A stretch of DNA of 64,000 bases from Pseudomonas brassicacearum subsp. brassicacearum (lineage in GTDB: Bacteria > Pseudomonadota > Gammaproteobacteria > Pseudomonadales > Pseudomonadaceae): assembly GCF_008801605.1 (NCBI RefSeq), contig NZ_VZPJ01000001.1, forward strand, positions 1,215,704 to 1,279,703. Reading direction: 5' to 3'. The stretch's first letter is position 1. The number at the start of each line of letters is the position of its first letter. Shown in pieces: positions 57,083 to 64,000 of the stretch. Made by a program: the position numbers and the translations under genes. A model generated the notes under the pieces. The model did not search any database and was not told where the DNA came from. It was given only the letters and a program-made list of their open reading frames with translations.

Positions 57083-57153
57083 TGAAAACTCTTAGGCATT
57101 GTTGCGAGGCGGTATTATCCGACAGTCGCACAGGCCAGCCCAGCAATGATTGC

Positions 57154-57474
57154 TCACGCGGTGACTGACGTCGATTTTGCCGCCGCTTCGGTGAACTCTT
57201 TCAACCAGCGCAGTACTTCCACCGCCTCCCAGCGACCTGGATCGTACAGCGCGTATAACAGGCCCTGGTAACCCACCACATCCAACTGTTTGTGATAGCC
57301 CGCACGCTGGAACAACGCTTCAATCTCGGCGAAACAGGTGTTGAAATGCAGTTTATTGAAGGGGGTCTTGCCTTCGGTAACCAAGCCATCCAGGCGCAGC
57401 TCCAGGACTGCCTCGCGCACAACGTCCGCGGACATCCTGTTCACGCTGCTTTTCAGTTGTTCGACATTGACCAA
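57154..57474 (-). CDS. SOS-box-controlled protein of unknown function
   Basis: I do not recognise this 106-residue protein. It is mostly helical: VEQLKSSVNRMSADVVREAV, LELRLDGLVTEGKTPF, then HFNTCFAEIEALFQRAGYHK and WEAVEVLRWLKEFTEAAA. There is no signal peptide or membrane segment. The start is TTG with GGAG 10 bases upstream; no in-frame ATG is near. A near-consensus LexA box lies 20 bases upstream of the start, so it should be induced by DNA damage. P. aeruginosa has small LexA-regulated hypothetical genes, but I cannot say whether this is one. It is followed on the same strand by the pseudouridine synthase gene. Confidence 0.75.
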   Translation of the reverse strand: MVNVEQLKSSVNRMSADVVREAVLELRLDGLVTEGKTPFNKLHFNTCFAEIEALFQRAGYHKQLDVVGYQGLLYALYDPGRWEAVEVLRWLKEFTEAAAKSTSVTA

Positions 57475-57493
57475 GGGGATGCACTCCAGATAA

Positions 57494-57509
57494 CTGTATA
57501 AGCATACAG
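57494..57509. promoter_or_regulatory. LexA (SOS) box
   Basis: AACTGTATAAGCATACAGTA contains CTGT-N8-ACAG and agrees with the LexA consensus TACTGTATATATATACAGTA at nearly every position. It sits 20 bases before the TTG start of the 106-residue gene, where it would cover the promoter. Confidence 0.88.
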
Positions 57510-57567
57510 TAACCGAAGAATGCGACTTTCGCCAATGGCCTCGCGTGAAGGCAAGCCAGGAAATGGG

Positions 57568-57807
57568 TCAACGCAGAAATTCAGCCACCCGGCCGGAGTC
57601 ATCGAAAGGCCACTCCAGCTCCGCCCCGGTATCGATCCTGCGCAGGACCGGGATGCGTAACTCATAGGCTTCGAACCAGGCCTCGTTCTCGGCGATGTCC
57701 ACCAGTTCCACCAACAATCCATGTTCGACGAAAGGCATCAACACCCCTTCGGCAACTTCGCATAGATGACACCCCAGGGTGCCGAACAACTGGCATTCAG
57801 GAAGCAT
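57568..57807 (-). CDS. Glutaredoxin-like protein (DUF836)
   Basis: A 79-residue thioredoxin-fold protein with a CHLC redox motif at the start (LFGTLGCHLCEVAEG), the cis-Pro region YELRIPVLRRID and a short C-terminus. Length and pattern fit the DUF836 glutaredoxin-like family. The ATG at 57807 is used here; a TTG five codons upstream is possible and the ribosome site is weak for both. It precedes the SOS-box gene on the same strand by 93 bases. Role unknown. Confidence 0.83.
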   Translation of the reverse strand: MLPECQLFGTLGCHLCEVAEGVLMPFVEHGLLVELVDIAENEAWFEAYELRIPVLRRIDTGAELEWPFDDSGRVAEFLR

Positions 57808-57996
57808 GGCGGGTAGACCCAAAAAAGATAGACGGTCATTCTAGGCCCGACCCGGGAAACCGTCGAGTCGCTGGCTCGCTTCAAGGTGTTTCGGTAAAAC
57901 GCTGATGCAAATCACTGAGCGCCAATGCTTTTCCAGCGACGCTTGTCGCATTTTCCCCTCTACGCTGTGCGTTGTAGCCTTGAAACGGAGTTCCCC

Positions 57997-59709
57997 TTGT
58001 TTGCCAACCTGCTGATCATCCTTGCCTCGTCCCTGGTGGTCATCGCCTTGTTCAGGCGGCTGCGCCTGCCACCCGTGCTGGGTTATCTCTGCGTCGGGCT
58101 GGCGGTCGGGCCTACCGCGCTGGACTGGGTCAACGACAGCGAAGAACTGCCTGACCTGGCCGAGCTCGGGGTGGTGTTCCTGCTGTTCTCGTTGGGGCTG
58201 GAGTTTTCCCTGTCGAAAATGCTCGAACTGCGTCGGGTCGTGTTCGGTCTCGGCAGCCTGCAGGTGCTGTGCTCGGGGGCGGTCCTGGCGGGATTGCTGG
58301 CGTTGGCCGGCGCGCCTGTGATCGTCGCGTTGTTGCTCGGCGCAGGACTGGCCTTGTCCTCCACTGCCATCGTCAGCAAGGAATTGACCAGCCTGGGAGA
58401 GATCTTCAGCAGCCACGGCCAGAACGCCATCGGCGTGTTGTTGTTCCAGGACGTTGTCGCGGTGCTGTTGTTGACCCTGGTGCCGGTATTCGCGGGCAGC
58501 AGCGACCACCCGTGGTACTGGGCGCTGCCCTTGACCCTGGGCAAGACCCTGGTTCTGTTCGGCGGCCTGCTGCTGGCCAGCCGGCTGCTGTTGCCCCGGC
58601 TGTTCCATGAGGTGGCGGCGTCCCGGTCCGCAGAACTGTTCGTGCTACTGGCTCTGGTGATCGTGTTGCTGACGGCATGGCTGACCCACCTGCTCGGCTT
58701 GTCGCCGGCCCTGGGCGCTTTCCTGGCGGGCATGCTGCTGGGGGAAAGCCACTACCGGCACCAGATCGAAGCCGACATTCGTCCGTTCCGCGACATCCTG
58801 CTGGGGCTGTTCTTCGTCAGCATCGGCATGCTGATCGACCTGCAGCTGTTCCTCGATGACGGCTTGTTGATCCTGGGGTTGACCCTCGGCTTGATGCTCA
58901 TCAAGGGCCTTGTGGTCGCCGTCCTGGTGAAATGGCGCGGCAGCGACGTTGAAACCGCCTGGCGCAGTGGCCTGGCGCTGGCCCAGGGCGGTGAATTCTG
59001 CTTTGCCCTGATGGCCCTGATGCAGCAGAACCGCCTCATGCCCGCCGACATCAGCGGCCTGCTGCTGGCCGCGACATTCTGCTCGATGCTACTGACCCCG
59101 CTGTTGCTGCGCGCTGCGCCACGCATCGCCGCGCGCCTGCATCGCAAACCCAACGAAGAGGCGCAACTGGACCAGATCAGCGCACTCAATGCCGGCTTGT
59201 CGGGCCATGTGGTCATTTGCGGCTATGGGCGCGTCGGTCAATCCATCGGACGGTTCCTGCGTCGCGAAGGCCAGGCGTTCGTCGCCCTGGATGACGACCC
59301 AGTGATCATCCAGGAAGCCACCGTCGGGGAAAACTGCGTGCATTATGGGGATTCGCGACGAGGAGACCTGCTTGCGGCCGTTGGCTTGAGCCGCGCCAGG
59401 TTGCTGGTGATCGCAGTGGACAAGACCGACATCGCCATCACCGTGCTCAAGGCGGCCCGACAGGTCAACCACCAGGTACCGATCCTGGTGCGCACCCGTG
59501 ACGACAGCCAACTGGCCGAGCTGCAGGCTGCCGGGGCCAGCGAAGTGGTCCCGGAGCTGCTGGAGTCGAGCCTGATGCTGGCCTCCCACGCCCTGATCAT
59601 GCTCGGCCTGCCCGAGCAGCAGGTCCGGCATCATGTGGATCAGGTTCGTCATGACCGCTATCGCCTGCTCCACGGCTTTTATCCCGGCAACCAGGACAAG
59701 GAGCCATAG
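57997..59709 (+). CDS. CPA2-type cation:proton antiporter with RCK domain (KefB/YbaL-like)
   Basis: A 570-residue monovalent cation/proton antiporter. About 12 membrane segments occupy residues 1-385 (ASSLVVIALFRRLRLPPVLG, GLALSSTAIVSKEL, SPALGAFLAGMLLGES), followed by a cytoplasmic Rossmann RCK/TrkA-N domain with VVICGYGRVGQSIGRFL. It probably exports K+ or Na+ under nucleotide or glutathione control. The start is TTG with GGAG 6 bases upstream; the frame is open 24 codons earlier without a ribosome site. It is convergent with amtB, 8 bases apart. Confidence 0.9.
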   Translation: MFANLLIILASSLVVIALFRRLRLPPVLGYLCVGLAVGPTALDWVNDSEELPDLAELGVVFLLFSLGLEFSLSKMLELRRVVFGLGSLQVLCSGAVLAGLLALAGAPVIVALLLGAGLALSSTAIVSKELTSLGEIFSSHGQNAIGVLLFQDVVAVLLLTLVPVFAGSSDHPWYWALPLTLGKTLVLFGGLLLASRLLLPRLFHEVAASRSAELFVLLALVIVLLTAWLTHLLGLSPALGAFLAGMLLGESHYRHQIEADIRPFRDILLGLFFVSIGMLIDLQLFLDDGLLILGLTLGLMLIKGLVVAVLVKWRGSDVETAWRSGLALAQGGEFCFALMALMQQNRLMPADISGLLLAATFCSMLLTPLLLRAAPRIAARLHRKPNEEAQLDQISALNAGLSGHVVICGYGRVGQSIGRFLRREGQAFVALDDDPVIIQEATVGENCVHYGDSRRGDLLAAVGLSRARLLVIAVDKTDIAITVLKAARQVNHQVPILVRTRDDSQLAELQAAGASEVVPELLESSLMLASHALIMLGLPEQQVRHHVDQVRHDRYRLLHGFYPGNQDKEP

Positions 59710-59717
59710 TGCGAAGC

Positions 59718-60926
59718 TCAGTCCTGGCTGACCGCGCCGATCTTGTGAATCGACAGGTCGGCGCCGTAATACTCTTCTTCCTGGGTCAGGCGCAGCCCCA
59801 GCACGGCCTTGATCACGCCATAGACCGCAAACCCGCCGGCCAGGGCGACGACAATTCCCAGCGCCGTGCCGATCAATTGGCTGACCAGGCTGACCCCACC
59901 CAGGCCGCCCAGGGCGCTCTGGCCAAAGACGCCACAAGCGATGCCGCCCCAGACCCCGCACAGCCCATGCAGCGGCCAGACGCCGAGCACATCGTCGATC
60001 TTCCACTTGCCCTGGGCCGCGGTGAAGCACCAGACAAACAAGGCACCGGCAATGGCCCCCGTGACCAGCGCACCGACCGGGTGCATCAGGTCGGAACCGG
60101 CACAGACCGCCACCAAACCGGCCAGCGGGCCGTTGTGCAGGAAGCCTGGGTCATTGCGCCCGACAATCAAGGCCGCCACGGTACCGCCCACCATGGCCAT
60201 CAACGAATTGACTGCCACCAGCCCGCTCACCCCGGGCAAGGTCTGGGCACTCATCACGTTGAAACCGAACCAGCCGACAATCAGGATCCACGAACCCAGG
60301 GCCAGGAAAGGAATGCTCGAAGGCGCAAACGCCACCAGGCGGCCATCCCGGTAGCGGCCGTTACGCGGGCCGAGCAAGAGCACGGCAGCCAACGCCAGCC
60401 AGCCGCCCATGGCATGCACCACCACGGAGCCGGCGAAGTCATGGAAGCTGGCGCCGAACCGGGCTTGCAGCCAGGCCTGCAAGCCAAAATTGCCGTTCCA
60501 GACCATGCCTTCGAAAAACGGATAGACAAACGCCACGATCAGCACCGTGGCGCACAACTGCGGTACGAACCGGGCACGTTCGGCAATACCGCCGGAAATG
60601 ATGGCCGGGATCGCGGCGGCAAAGGTCAGCAGGAAGAAGAACTTCACCAGGCTATAGCCATGATCGGTGCTGAGCACCGCCGCCGGTTGCAGGAAGGTCA
60701 CACCGTAGGCAATCCAATAGCCTATAAAGAAATAGGCCAGGGTCGAGACCGCGAAATCGCTGAGGATTTTCGACAGCGCATTGACCTGGTTCTTTTGCCG
60801 GACCGTTCCCACTTCAAGAAACGCAAAGCCGGCATGCATGGCCAGGACCATGACTGCGCCGAGCAGGATGAACAGCGTGTTGGAGCTGTGGACCAGACCG
60901 TCCACGGCACTTTGCATATTTTCCAT
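59718..60926 (-). CDS. amtB: Ammonium transporter (Amt/MEP/Rh family)
   Basis: A 402-residue ammonium channel with 11 expected membrane segments. The family motif DFAGSVVVHAMGGWLAL contains the first pore histidine and WPLHGLCGVWGGIACGVFG the second. There is no cleavable signal peptide (MENMQSAVDGLVHSSNTLF). No glnK gene accompanies it; the usual glnK-amtB pair is presumably elsewhere, so this is a second, orphan transporter. It has a long, 339-base upstream region. The ATG is at 60926. Confidence 0.9.
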   Translation of the reverse strand: MENMQSAVDGLVHSSNTLFILLGAVMVLAMHAGFAFLEVGTVRQKNQVNALSKILSDFAVSTLAYFFIGYWIAYGVTFLQPAAVLSTDHGYSLVKFFFLLTFAAAIPAIISGGIAERARFVPQLCATVLIVAFVYPFFEGMVWNGNFGLQAWLQARFGASFHDFAGSVVVHAMGGWLALAAVLLLGPRNGRYRDGRLVAFAPSSIPFLALGSWILIVGWFGFNVMSAQTLPGVSGLVAVNSLMAMVGGTVAALIVGRNDPGFLHNGPLAGLVAVCAGSDLMHPVGALVTGAIAGALFVWCFTAAQGKWKIDDVLGVWPLHGLCGVWGGIACGVFGQSALGGLGGVSLVSQLIGTALGIVVALAGGFAVYGVIKAVLGLRLTQEEEYYGADLSIHKIGAVSQD

Positions 60927-61265
60927 GGTATTGGCAGACCTGAAAAAGTTGAAAAAAGCACCAAACCGGTTCGCTTGCCTTGCGAACGCACCAAGTTGAA
61001 ACGACCCATTGGCCAGACGCAGGCCGGTGAACCGCTTTGGTGCGCAAGAATGGTCAAAACGAAATCCCGCTTGGAGGTGCTTCGCGGGTTTTGATTATTT
61101 GGGTTAAGGTTTTTCGGACTTTCGCCCAGCTTCAGCGCACTGGCGCAGGCTGATGCACCAGTACATGGCAAAAGCCTGAGCAAAAGTTGTACCAGTCACT
61201 TGTACTGAACCTTCCAGCAAGGCTCATACTCGAACGTTTCAGACGTCACTTACGGAGATTCACTG
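60927..61265. other. Divergent promoter region between amtB and the ElaB-like operon
   Basis: The region must carry both promoters. A hairpin CCCGC/GCGGG around 61062-61095 is followed by T-rich sequence on the plus strand, and a CCGGT...ACCGG-type repeat is at about 60964-61031. I found no convincing -24/-12 (sigma-54) site for amtB. No gene or REP is seen. Confidence 0.45.
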
Positions 61266-61580
61266 ATGGCCAGAACCCAGGCAAAGACTGCTCAAGAAAC
61301 CCTGATGGAAGATTTCCAGACGCTGGTCAGCGACACGGAACGGTTGCTCGATCACACCGCGACGCTGGCAGGCGATCAAGCCGATGCACTGCGCAGCCAG
61401 ATTCACGAAACCCTCCTGCGCGCCCGCGAAACACTCAAGCTGACGGAAGACTCCATGCGCGAACGCGGCCAGGCTGCGGTGGTCGCCACCGAGGAATACG
61501 TACAGGCCAACCCTTGGCAATCCGTGGGCATTGCGGCAGGCGTTGGCTTTCTGATTGGTCTGCTGGCGACACGGCGCTGA
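61266..61580 (+). CDS. ElaB/YqjD-like DUF883 membrane-anchored protein
   Basis: A 104-residue protein with a long amphipathic N-terminal helix region (TLVSDTERLLDHTATLAGDQ, LRARETLKLTEDSMRERGQA) and a C-terminal membrane anchor (NPWQSVGIAAGVGFLIGLLA). E. coli relatives bind ribosomes at the membrane in stationary phase. The ATG has GGAG 6 bases upstream. It heads a tight three-gene operon; the stop TGA overlaps the next ATG. Confidence 0.9.
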   Translation: MARTQAKTAQETLMEDFQTLVSDTERLLDHTATLAGDQADALRSQIHETLLRARETLKLTEDSMRERGQAAVVATEEYVQANPWQSVGIAAGVGFLIGLLATRR

Positions 61581-61972
61581 TGATGGGCATCGACGAATCC
61601 GGCTCGTCCGAAGCGGGCACACAACCTACAGCACGCCGCCTGGGTGCGGCGTTCCTTGGCTTGCTGCATAGCCACGTCGAATTGTTCGGCATGGAGTTGC
61701 AGGAACAGAAGGCACGCACCGTCAGCCTCCTGCTGTTCGCCGGCCTTGCGCTGGTGTTCGGCCTGCTGCTGTTGGTCGGGCTTTCAGCACTGGTACTGAT
61801 CCTGGTATGGGACACCTATCGTCTGGCCGGCATTATCGGCCTGTGCCTGTTTTATCTGCTGGCGGCGCTGTTCTGCGGGCTCCGGCTCAAGGCAGCGATC
61901 TACGACGAGTCCTCTCCTTTCCATGCCACCCTCGAAGAACTGGCCAATGACCGGGAGCGCCTGTTGCCATGA
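61580..61972 (+). CDS. YqjE-like phage-holin-family membrane protein
   Basis: A 130-residue protein with an N-terminal soluble part (ARRLGAAFLGLLHSHVELFG, MELQEQKARTV) and two membrane segments (LLLFAGLALVFGLLLLVGL and IIGLCLFYLLAALFCGLRL). It belongs to the YqjE/holin_phage family, where no holin activity is proven. Its start overlaps the preceding stop (TGATG) and its stop overlaps the next start (ATGA), so the three are translationally coupled. Confidence 0.88.
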   Translation: MMGIDESGSSEAGTQPTARRLGAAFLGLLHSHVELFGMELQEQKARTVSLLLFAGLALVFGLLLLVGLSALVLILVWDTYRLAGIIGLCLFYLLAALFCGLRLKAAIYDESSPFHATLEELANDRERLLP

Positions 61973-62304
61973 GCCTGCCTGATATTCCTCAAGCCCGGAC
62001 ACGACAGGAAATGCGCAAGGCGCTGGTGCGTCTGCGGATGGAAATGCATCGCCAGGAAATCCGTCAGGAAACGCGCCAGTTGCTGCAGCCCTTGCAACGG
62101 GTGCGCGGCTTGACGCAAAGCTGGCACGAAGGCTTCGGCATCAAGCACGCGCCACTGTGGGGCGTGGCGGCGGTGTCCCTGCTCGGTTTCATCACCGGCA
62201 AACGGACCCGCAATGGCGGTGGCGGTGGCTTGACTGGCCTGATCCGCCTGGCAACGACATTGCTGCCGTTGGTCAAGCTGGCCAAGGACTTGCGCAAGCC
62301 CTGA
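61969..62304 (+). CDS. YqjK-like small basic protein
   Basis: A 111-residue basic protein: a charged helix (RKALVRLRMEMHRQEIRQET), then a weakly hydrophobic stretch (WGVAAVSLLGFITGK) and a glycine run followed by LTGLIRLATTLLPLVKLAKD. By position and size it is the third gene of the DUF883-YqjE-YqjK layout, although the similarity to E. coli YqjK is not strong by eye. It overlaps the previous gene by 4 bases. Confidence 0.75.
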   Translation: MSLPDIPQARTRQEMRKALVRLRMEMHRQEIRQETRQLLQPLQRVRGLTQSWHEGFGIKHAPLWGVAAVSLLGFITGKRTRNGGGGGLTGLIRLATTLLPLVKLAKDLRKP

Positions 62305-62314
62305 GGACGACATC

Positions 62315-62406
62315 CGTGGCGAGGGAGCTTGCTCCCGCTGGACTGCGATATAGGCCTATTTCCGTGAGTGCTTCGCACTCAAGCGGGAGCAAGCTCCCTC
62401 GCCACA
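62315..62406. repeat. REPIN, GGCGAGGGAGC subtype
   Basis: GTGGCGAGGGAGCTTGCTCC and its mirror enclose about 40 bases that include their own small palindromes. This is a different REP subfamily (GAGGGAGC core) from all others in the window. Confidence 0.9.
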
Positions 62407-62504
62407 GGGTTATGTATCCGGTCTGTGCACGCCCATAGGCCTTGCAGGGCAGCCCACGAACCGGGAAGCTAGGACACCGACATCATCAAACGGAGCAACC
62501 GGCC

Positions 62505-63833
62505 TTGGATTGGCACACCCTGCTGACTCGCGAACGCCTCGGAAAACCGCTGCACAGTCCGCAAGAGCTGGGCCGCAGTCCTTTCCACAAGGACCACGAT
62601 CGCATCATCTTTTCCGGCGCCTTCCGCCGCCTCGGACGCAAGACACAAGTGCATCCGGTCTCCAGCAACGACCACATCCATACGCGCCTGACCCATTCCC
62701 TGGAAGTCAGCTGCGTCGGGCGCTCCCTGGGCATGCGCGTGGGAGAAACCATCCGCAATGCCCTGCCTGACTGGTGCGAGCCAAGCGACCTGGGCATGGT
62801 GGTGCAATCGGCCTGCCTGGCCCACGACATTGGCAACCCGCCGTTCGGTCACTCCGGCGAGGATGCTATCCGCTATTGGTTCCAGCAGGCCGCCGGCCGT
62901 GGTTGGCTCGATGCAATGAGCGAAGCCGAGCGCAACGACTTCCTCAACTTCGAAGGCAACGCCCAAGGATTCCGCGTCCTCACTCAACTTGAATACCATC
63001 AGTTCGACGGAGGAACGCGGCTGACCTATGCCACCCTCGGCACCTATTTGAAATACCCCTGGACTGCCCGCCACGCGGACTCGCTGGGCTACAAGAAGCA
63101 CAAGTTCGGTTGCTACCAGAGCGAACTGCCGCTGTTGGAGCAGATTGCCCACAAGCTCGGCTTGCCACAGATCGAGGATCAACGCTGGGCACGGCATCCC
63201 TTGGTGTACCTGATGGAAGCCGCCGATGACATCTGCTACGCGCTGATCGACCTGGAAGACGGCGTGGAGATGGATCTCCTGGAATACCCCCAGGTGGAAT
63301 CGCTGCTCCTGGACCTGGTGGGCGACGATCTTCCGGACACCTACCGGCAGTTGGGGCCGTTGGACTCGCGGCGACGCAAACTGGCGATCCTGCGAGGCAA
63401 GGCCATCGAACACCTGACCAACGCCGCCGCCCGGGCTTTTGTCGAACAGCAGGAAGCATTGCTTGCCGGCACATTGCCCGGGGATCTGGTGGAGCATATG
63501 CACGGCCCGGCAAAACGCTGCGTGTTGAATGCCAAGGACATGGCGCGCCGGAAAATTTTCCAGGACAAGCGCAAGACCCTGCACGAAATCGGCGCCTACA
63601 CCACGCTGGAAATCCTGCTCAACGGATTTTGCGGAGCGGCCCTTGAACAGCACGGGGGCCGCACGCCTTCGTTCAAGAATCGCCGCATTCTCGACCTGCT
63701 GGGGAACAACGCGCCGGACCCCAATGGCCCTTTGCATAGCGCTTTCCTGCGAATGATCGATTTCATCGCCGGGATGACTGACAGCTACGCCAGCGAAATG
63801 GCCCAGGAAATGACCGGCCGCACGCGCCAATAA
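62505..63833 (+). CDS. dgt: Deoxyguanosinetriphosphate triphosphohydrolase-like protein (dGTPase)
   Basis: HD-domain enzyme that hydrolyses dGTP or other dNTPs to the nucleoside and triphosphate. The 442-residue protein has [38 protein letters not shown], the HD motif in [18 protein letters not shown] and a later [15 protein letters not shown]. The start is TTG ([13 protein letters not shown]) with GGAG 10 bases upstream; this matches the family N-terminus, and the in-frame ATG 21 codons earlier lacks a ribosome site. It lies 98 bases after a REPIN and is followed by the IS fragment at the right end. Confidence 0.92.
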   Translation: MDWHTLLTRERLGKPLHSPQELGRSPFHKDHDRIIFSGAFRRLGRKTQVHPVSSNDHIHTRLTHSLEVSCVGRSLGMRVGETIRNALPDWCEPSDLGMVVQSACLAHDIGNPPFGHSGEDAIRYWFQQAAGRGWLDAMSEAERNDFLNFEGNAQGFRVLTQLEYHQFDGGTRLTYATLGTYLKYPWTARHADSLGYKKHKFGCYQSELPLLEQIAHKLGLPQIEDQRWARHPLVYLMEAADDICYALIDLEDGVEMDLLEYPQVESLLLDLVGDDLPDTYRQLGPLDSRRRKLAILRGKAIEHLTNAAARAFVEQQEALLAGTLPGDLVEHMHGPAKRCVLNAKDMARRKIFQDKRKTLHEIGAYTTLEILLNGFCGAALEQHGGRTPSFKNRRILDLLGNNAPDPNGPLHSAFLRMIDFIAGMTDSYASEMAQEMTGRTRQ

Positions 63834-63871
63834 AAGGCGTGGATCGACGGTGTGCTGCACCTGGTACAAAA

Positions 63872-63881
63872 CCTGTGGGAG
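63872..63881. repeat. Broken REP at the insertion-sequence boundary
   Basis: CCTGTGGGAG is the first ten bases of the common REP of this genome. The sequence then departs (ATTCTATG...) into the transposase end, so the REP is cut here. The other half should lie at the far end of the element, outside the window. Confidence 0.65.
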
Positions 63882-63884
63882 ATT

Positions 63885-63913
63885 CTATGTTGCAGGGCAA
63901 CCCTGCAACATAG
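63885..63913. repeat. Perfect 13-bp inverted repeat at the transposase end
   Basis: CTATGTTGCAGGG and CCCTGCAACATAG enclose CAA. The repeat contains the transposase stop codon and lies 3 bases from the broken REP. It may be a subterminal structure of the element or a transcription block. Confidence 0.8.
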
Positions 63914-64000
63914 GCTTCGGCTGGTATTCGCTCTGATTTTTCATCAAGGCAAATGCCACCCGGCAGAGCTTGCGAGCAAGCACCACCAATGCCTGGGTTT
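63885..64000 (-). CDS. IS110-family transposase, C-terminal fragment (runs off the window)
   Basis: The minus strand codes for the last 37 residues of a transposase: TQALVVLARKLCRVAFALMK, then NQSEYQPKPM and a TAG stop. This is the usual end of IS110-type (DEDD) transposases, which recombine with the help of a bridge RNA. The 5' part lies beyond position 64000. Only a few bases separate the stop from the broken REP, so the noncoding end that would carry a bridge RNA should be on the 5' side. Truncation here is by the window, not evidence of a pseudogene. Confidence 0.72.
   Translation of the reverse strand, partial: TQALVVLARKLCRVAFALMKNQSEYQPKPMLQGCPAT

Noticed and set aside
61062..61095. 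Attenuator or riboswitch in the amtB leader
   Set aside because: Only a 5-bp CCCGC/GCGGG stem is seen, and no known riboswitch core could be recognised.
62315..62406. Terminator after the YqjK-like gene
   Set aside because: It is a REPIN of the GAGGGAGC subfamily and lacks a T run next to the stems; any termination effect is secondary.

Overview
The window reads as a chromosomal segment of a fluorescent Pseudomonas (P. fluorescens group). The evidence is high-GC coding on both strands, many REP/REPIN palindromes of the TGTGGGAGC type, pyoverdine genes (pvdL, pvdS, pvdH, an mbtH) and the cmaX-crfX-cmpX-sigX-oprF envelope block. All assignments come from reading the sequence; no database search was run.

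Layout. 0-3.5 kb: assimilatory nitrate reductase (nasA) and the sirohaem methyltransferase cobA. 3.5-4.1 kb: a REPIN and a long palindrome-rich dispersed element. 4.1-8.6 kb, minus strand: oprF, sigX, cmpX, crfX, cmaX and an rraA-type gene. 8.7-13.2 kb: an esterase-like hydrolase, then ppsA divergent from its regulatory kinase gene. 13.4-15.1 kb: mbtH and pvdH. 15.4-20.9 kb: a two-component system (dsbS-dsbR) divergent from dsbD-dsbE-dsbG. 22.1-37.6 kb: the giant synthetase pvdL, the sigma factor pvdS, a 64-bp tandem hairpin array and a siderophore-type acetyltransferase. 37.7-46.1 kb: a periplasmic binding protein, then atuR divergent from a reduced atu (acyclic terpene) operon, atuA-C-D-F. 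46.2-49 kb: an exonuclease, ppnP, a MOSC protein and cheV. 49.4-52.6 kb: a helical protein of unknown function, a NarL-type sensor/regulator pair and a lipid kinase. 53-57 kb: a small membrane protein, the molybdenum cofactor genes moeA-moaB-mobA, a lipoprotein and a pseudouridine synthase. 57-64 kb: an SOS-box-controlled small gene, a glutaredoxin-like protein, a CPA2 antiporter, an ammonium transporter, a three-gene ElaB/YqjE/YqjK-like operon, dgt, and the 3' end of an IS110-family transposase that appears to have landed inside a REP.

How the genes connect. Iron: a Fur-type operator lies between the -35 and -10 of pvdS, and PvdS-type promoters (TAAAT or TAATT, 16 bp, CGT) precede pvdL, pvdH, mbtH and the acetyltransferase. 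The last case ties an otherwise anonymous enzyme to pyoverdine synthesis. PvdH makes the diaminobutyrate that the last PvdL module selects; its extracted specificity residues read DIWELTADD. Redox: two 11-bp-spaced direct repeats next to dsbD fit control by DsbR. Molybdenum cofactor genes at 53-55 kb serve enzymes such as NasA. Terpenes: two near-identical palindromes in inverted orientation lie between atuR and atuA.

The features most worth following up are the nine-unit hairpin array behind pvdS, the REPIN sitting where atuE would be expected, the near-consensus LexA box in front of an unrecognised 106-residue protein, and the IS110 insertion into a REP at the right edge.
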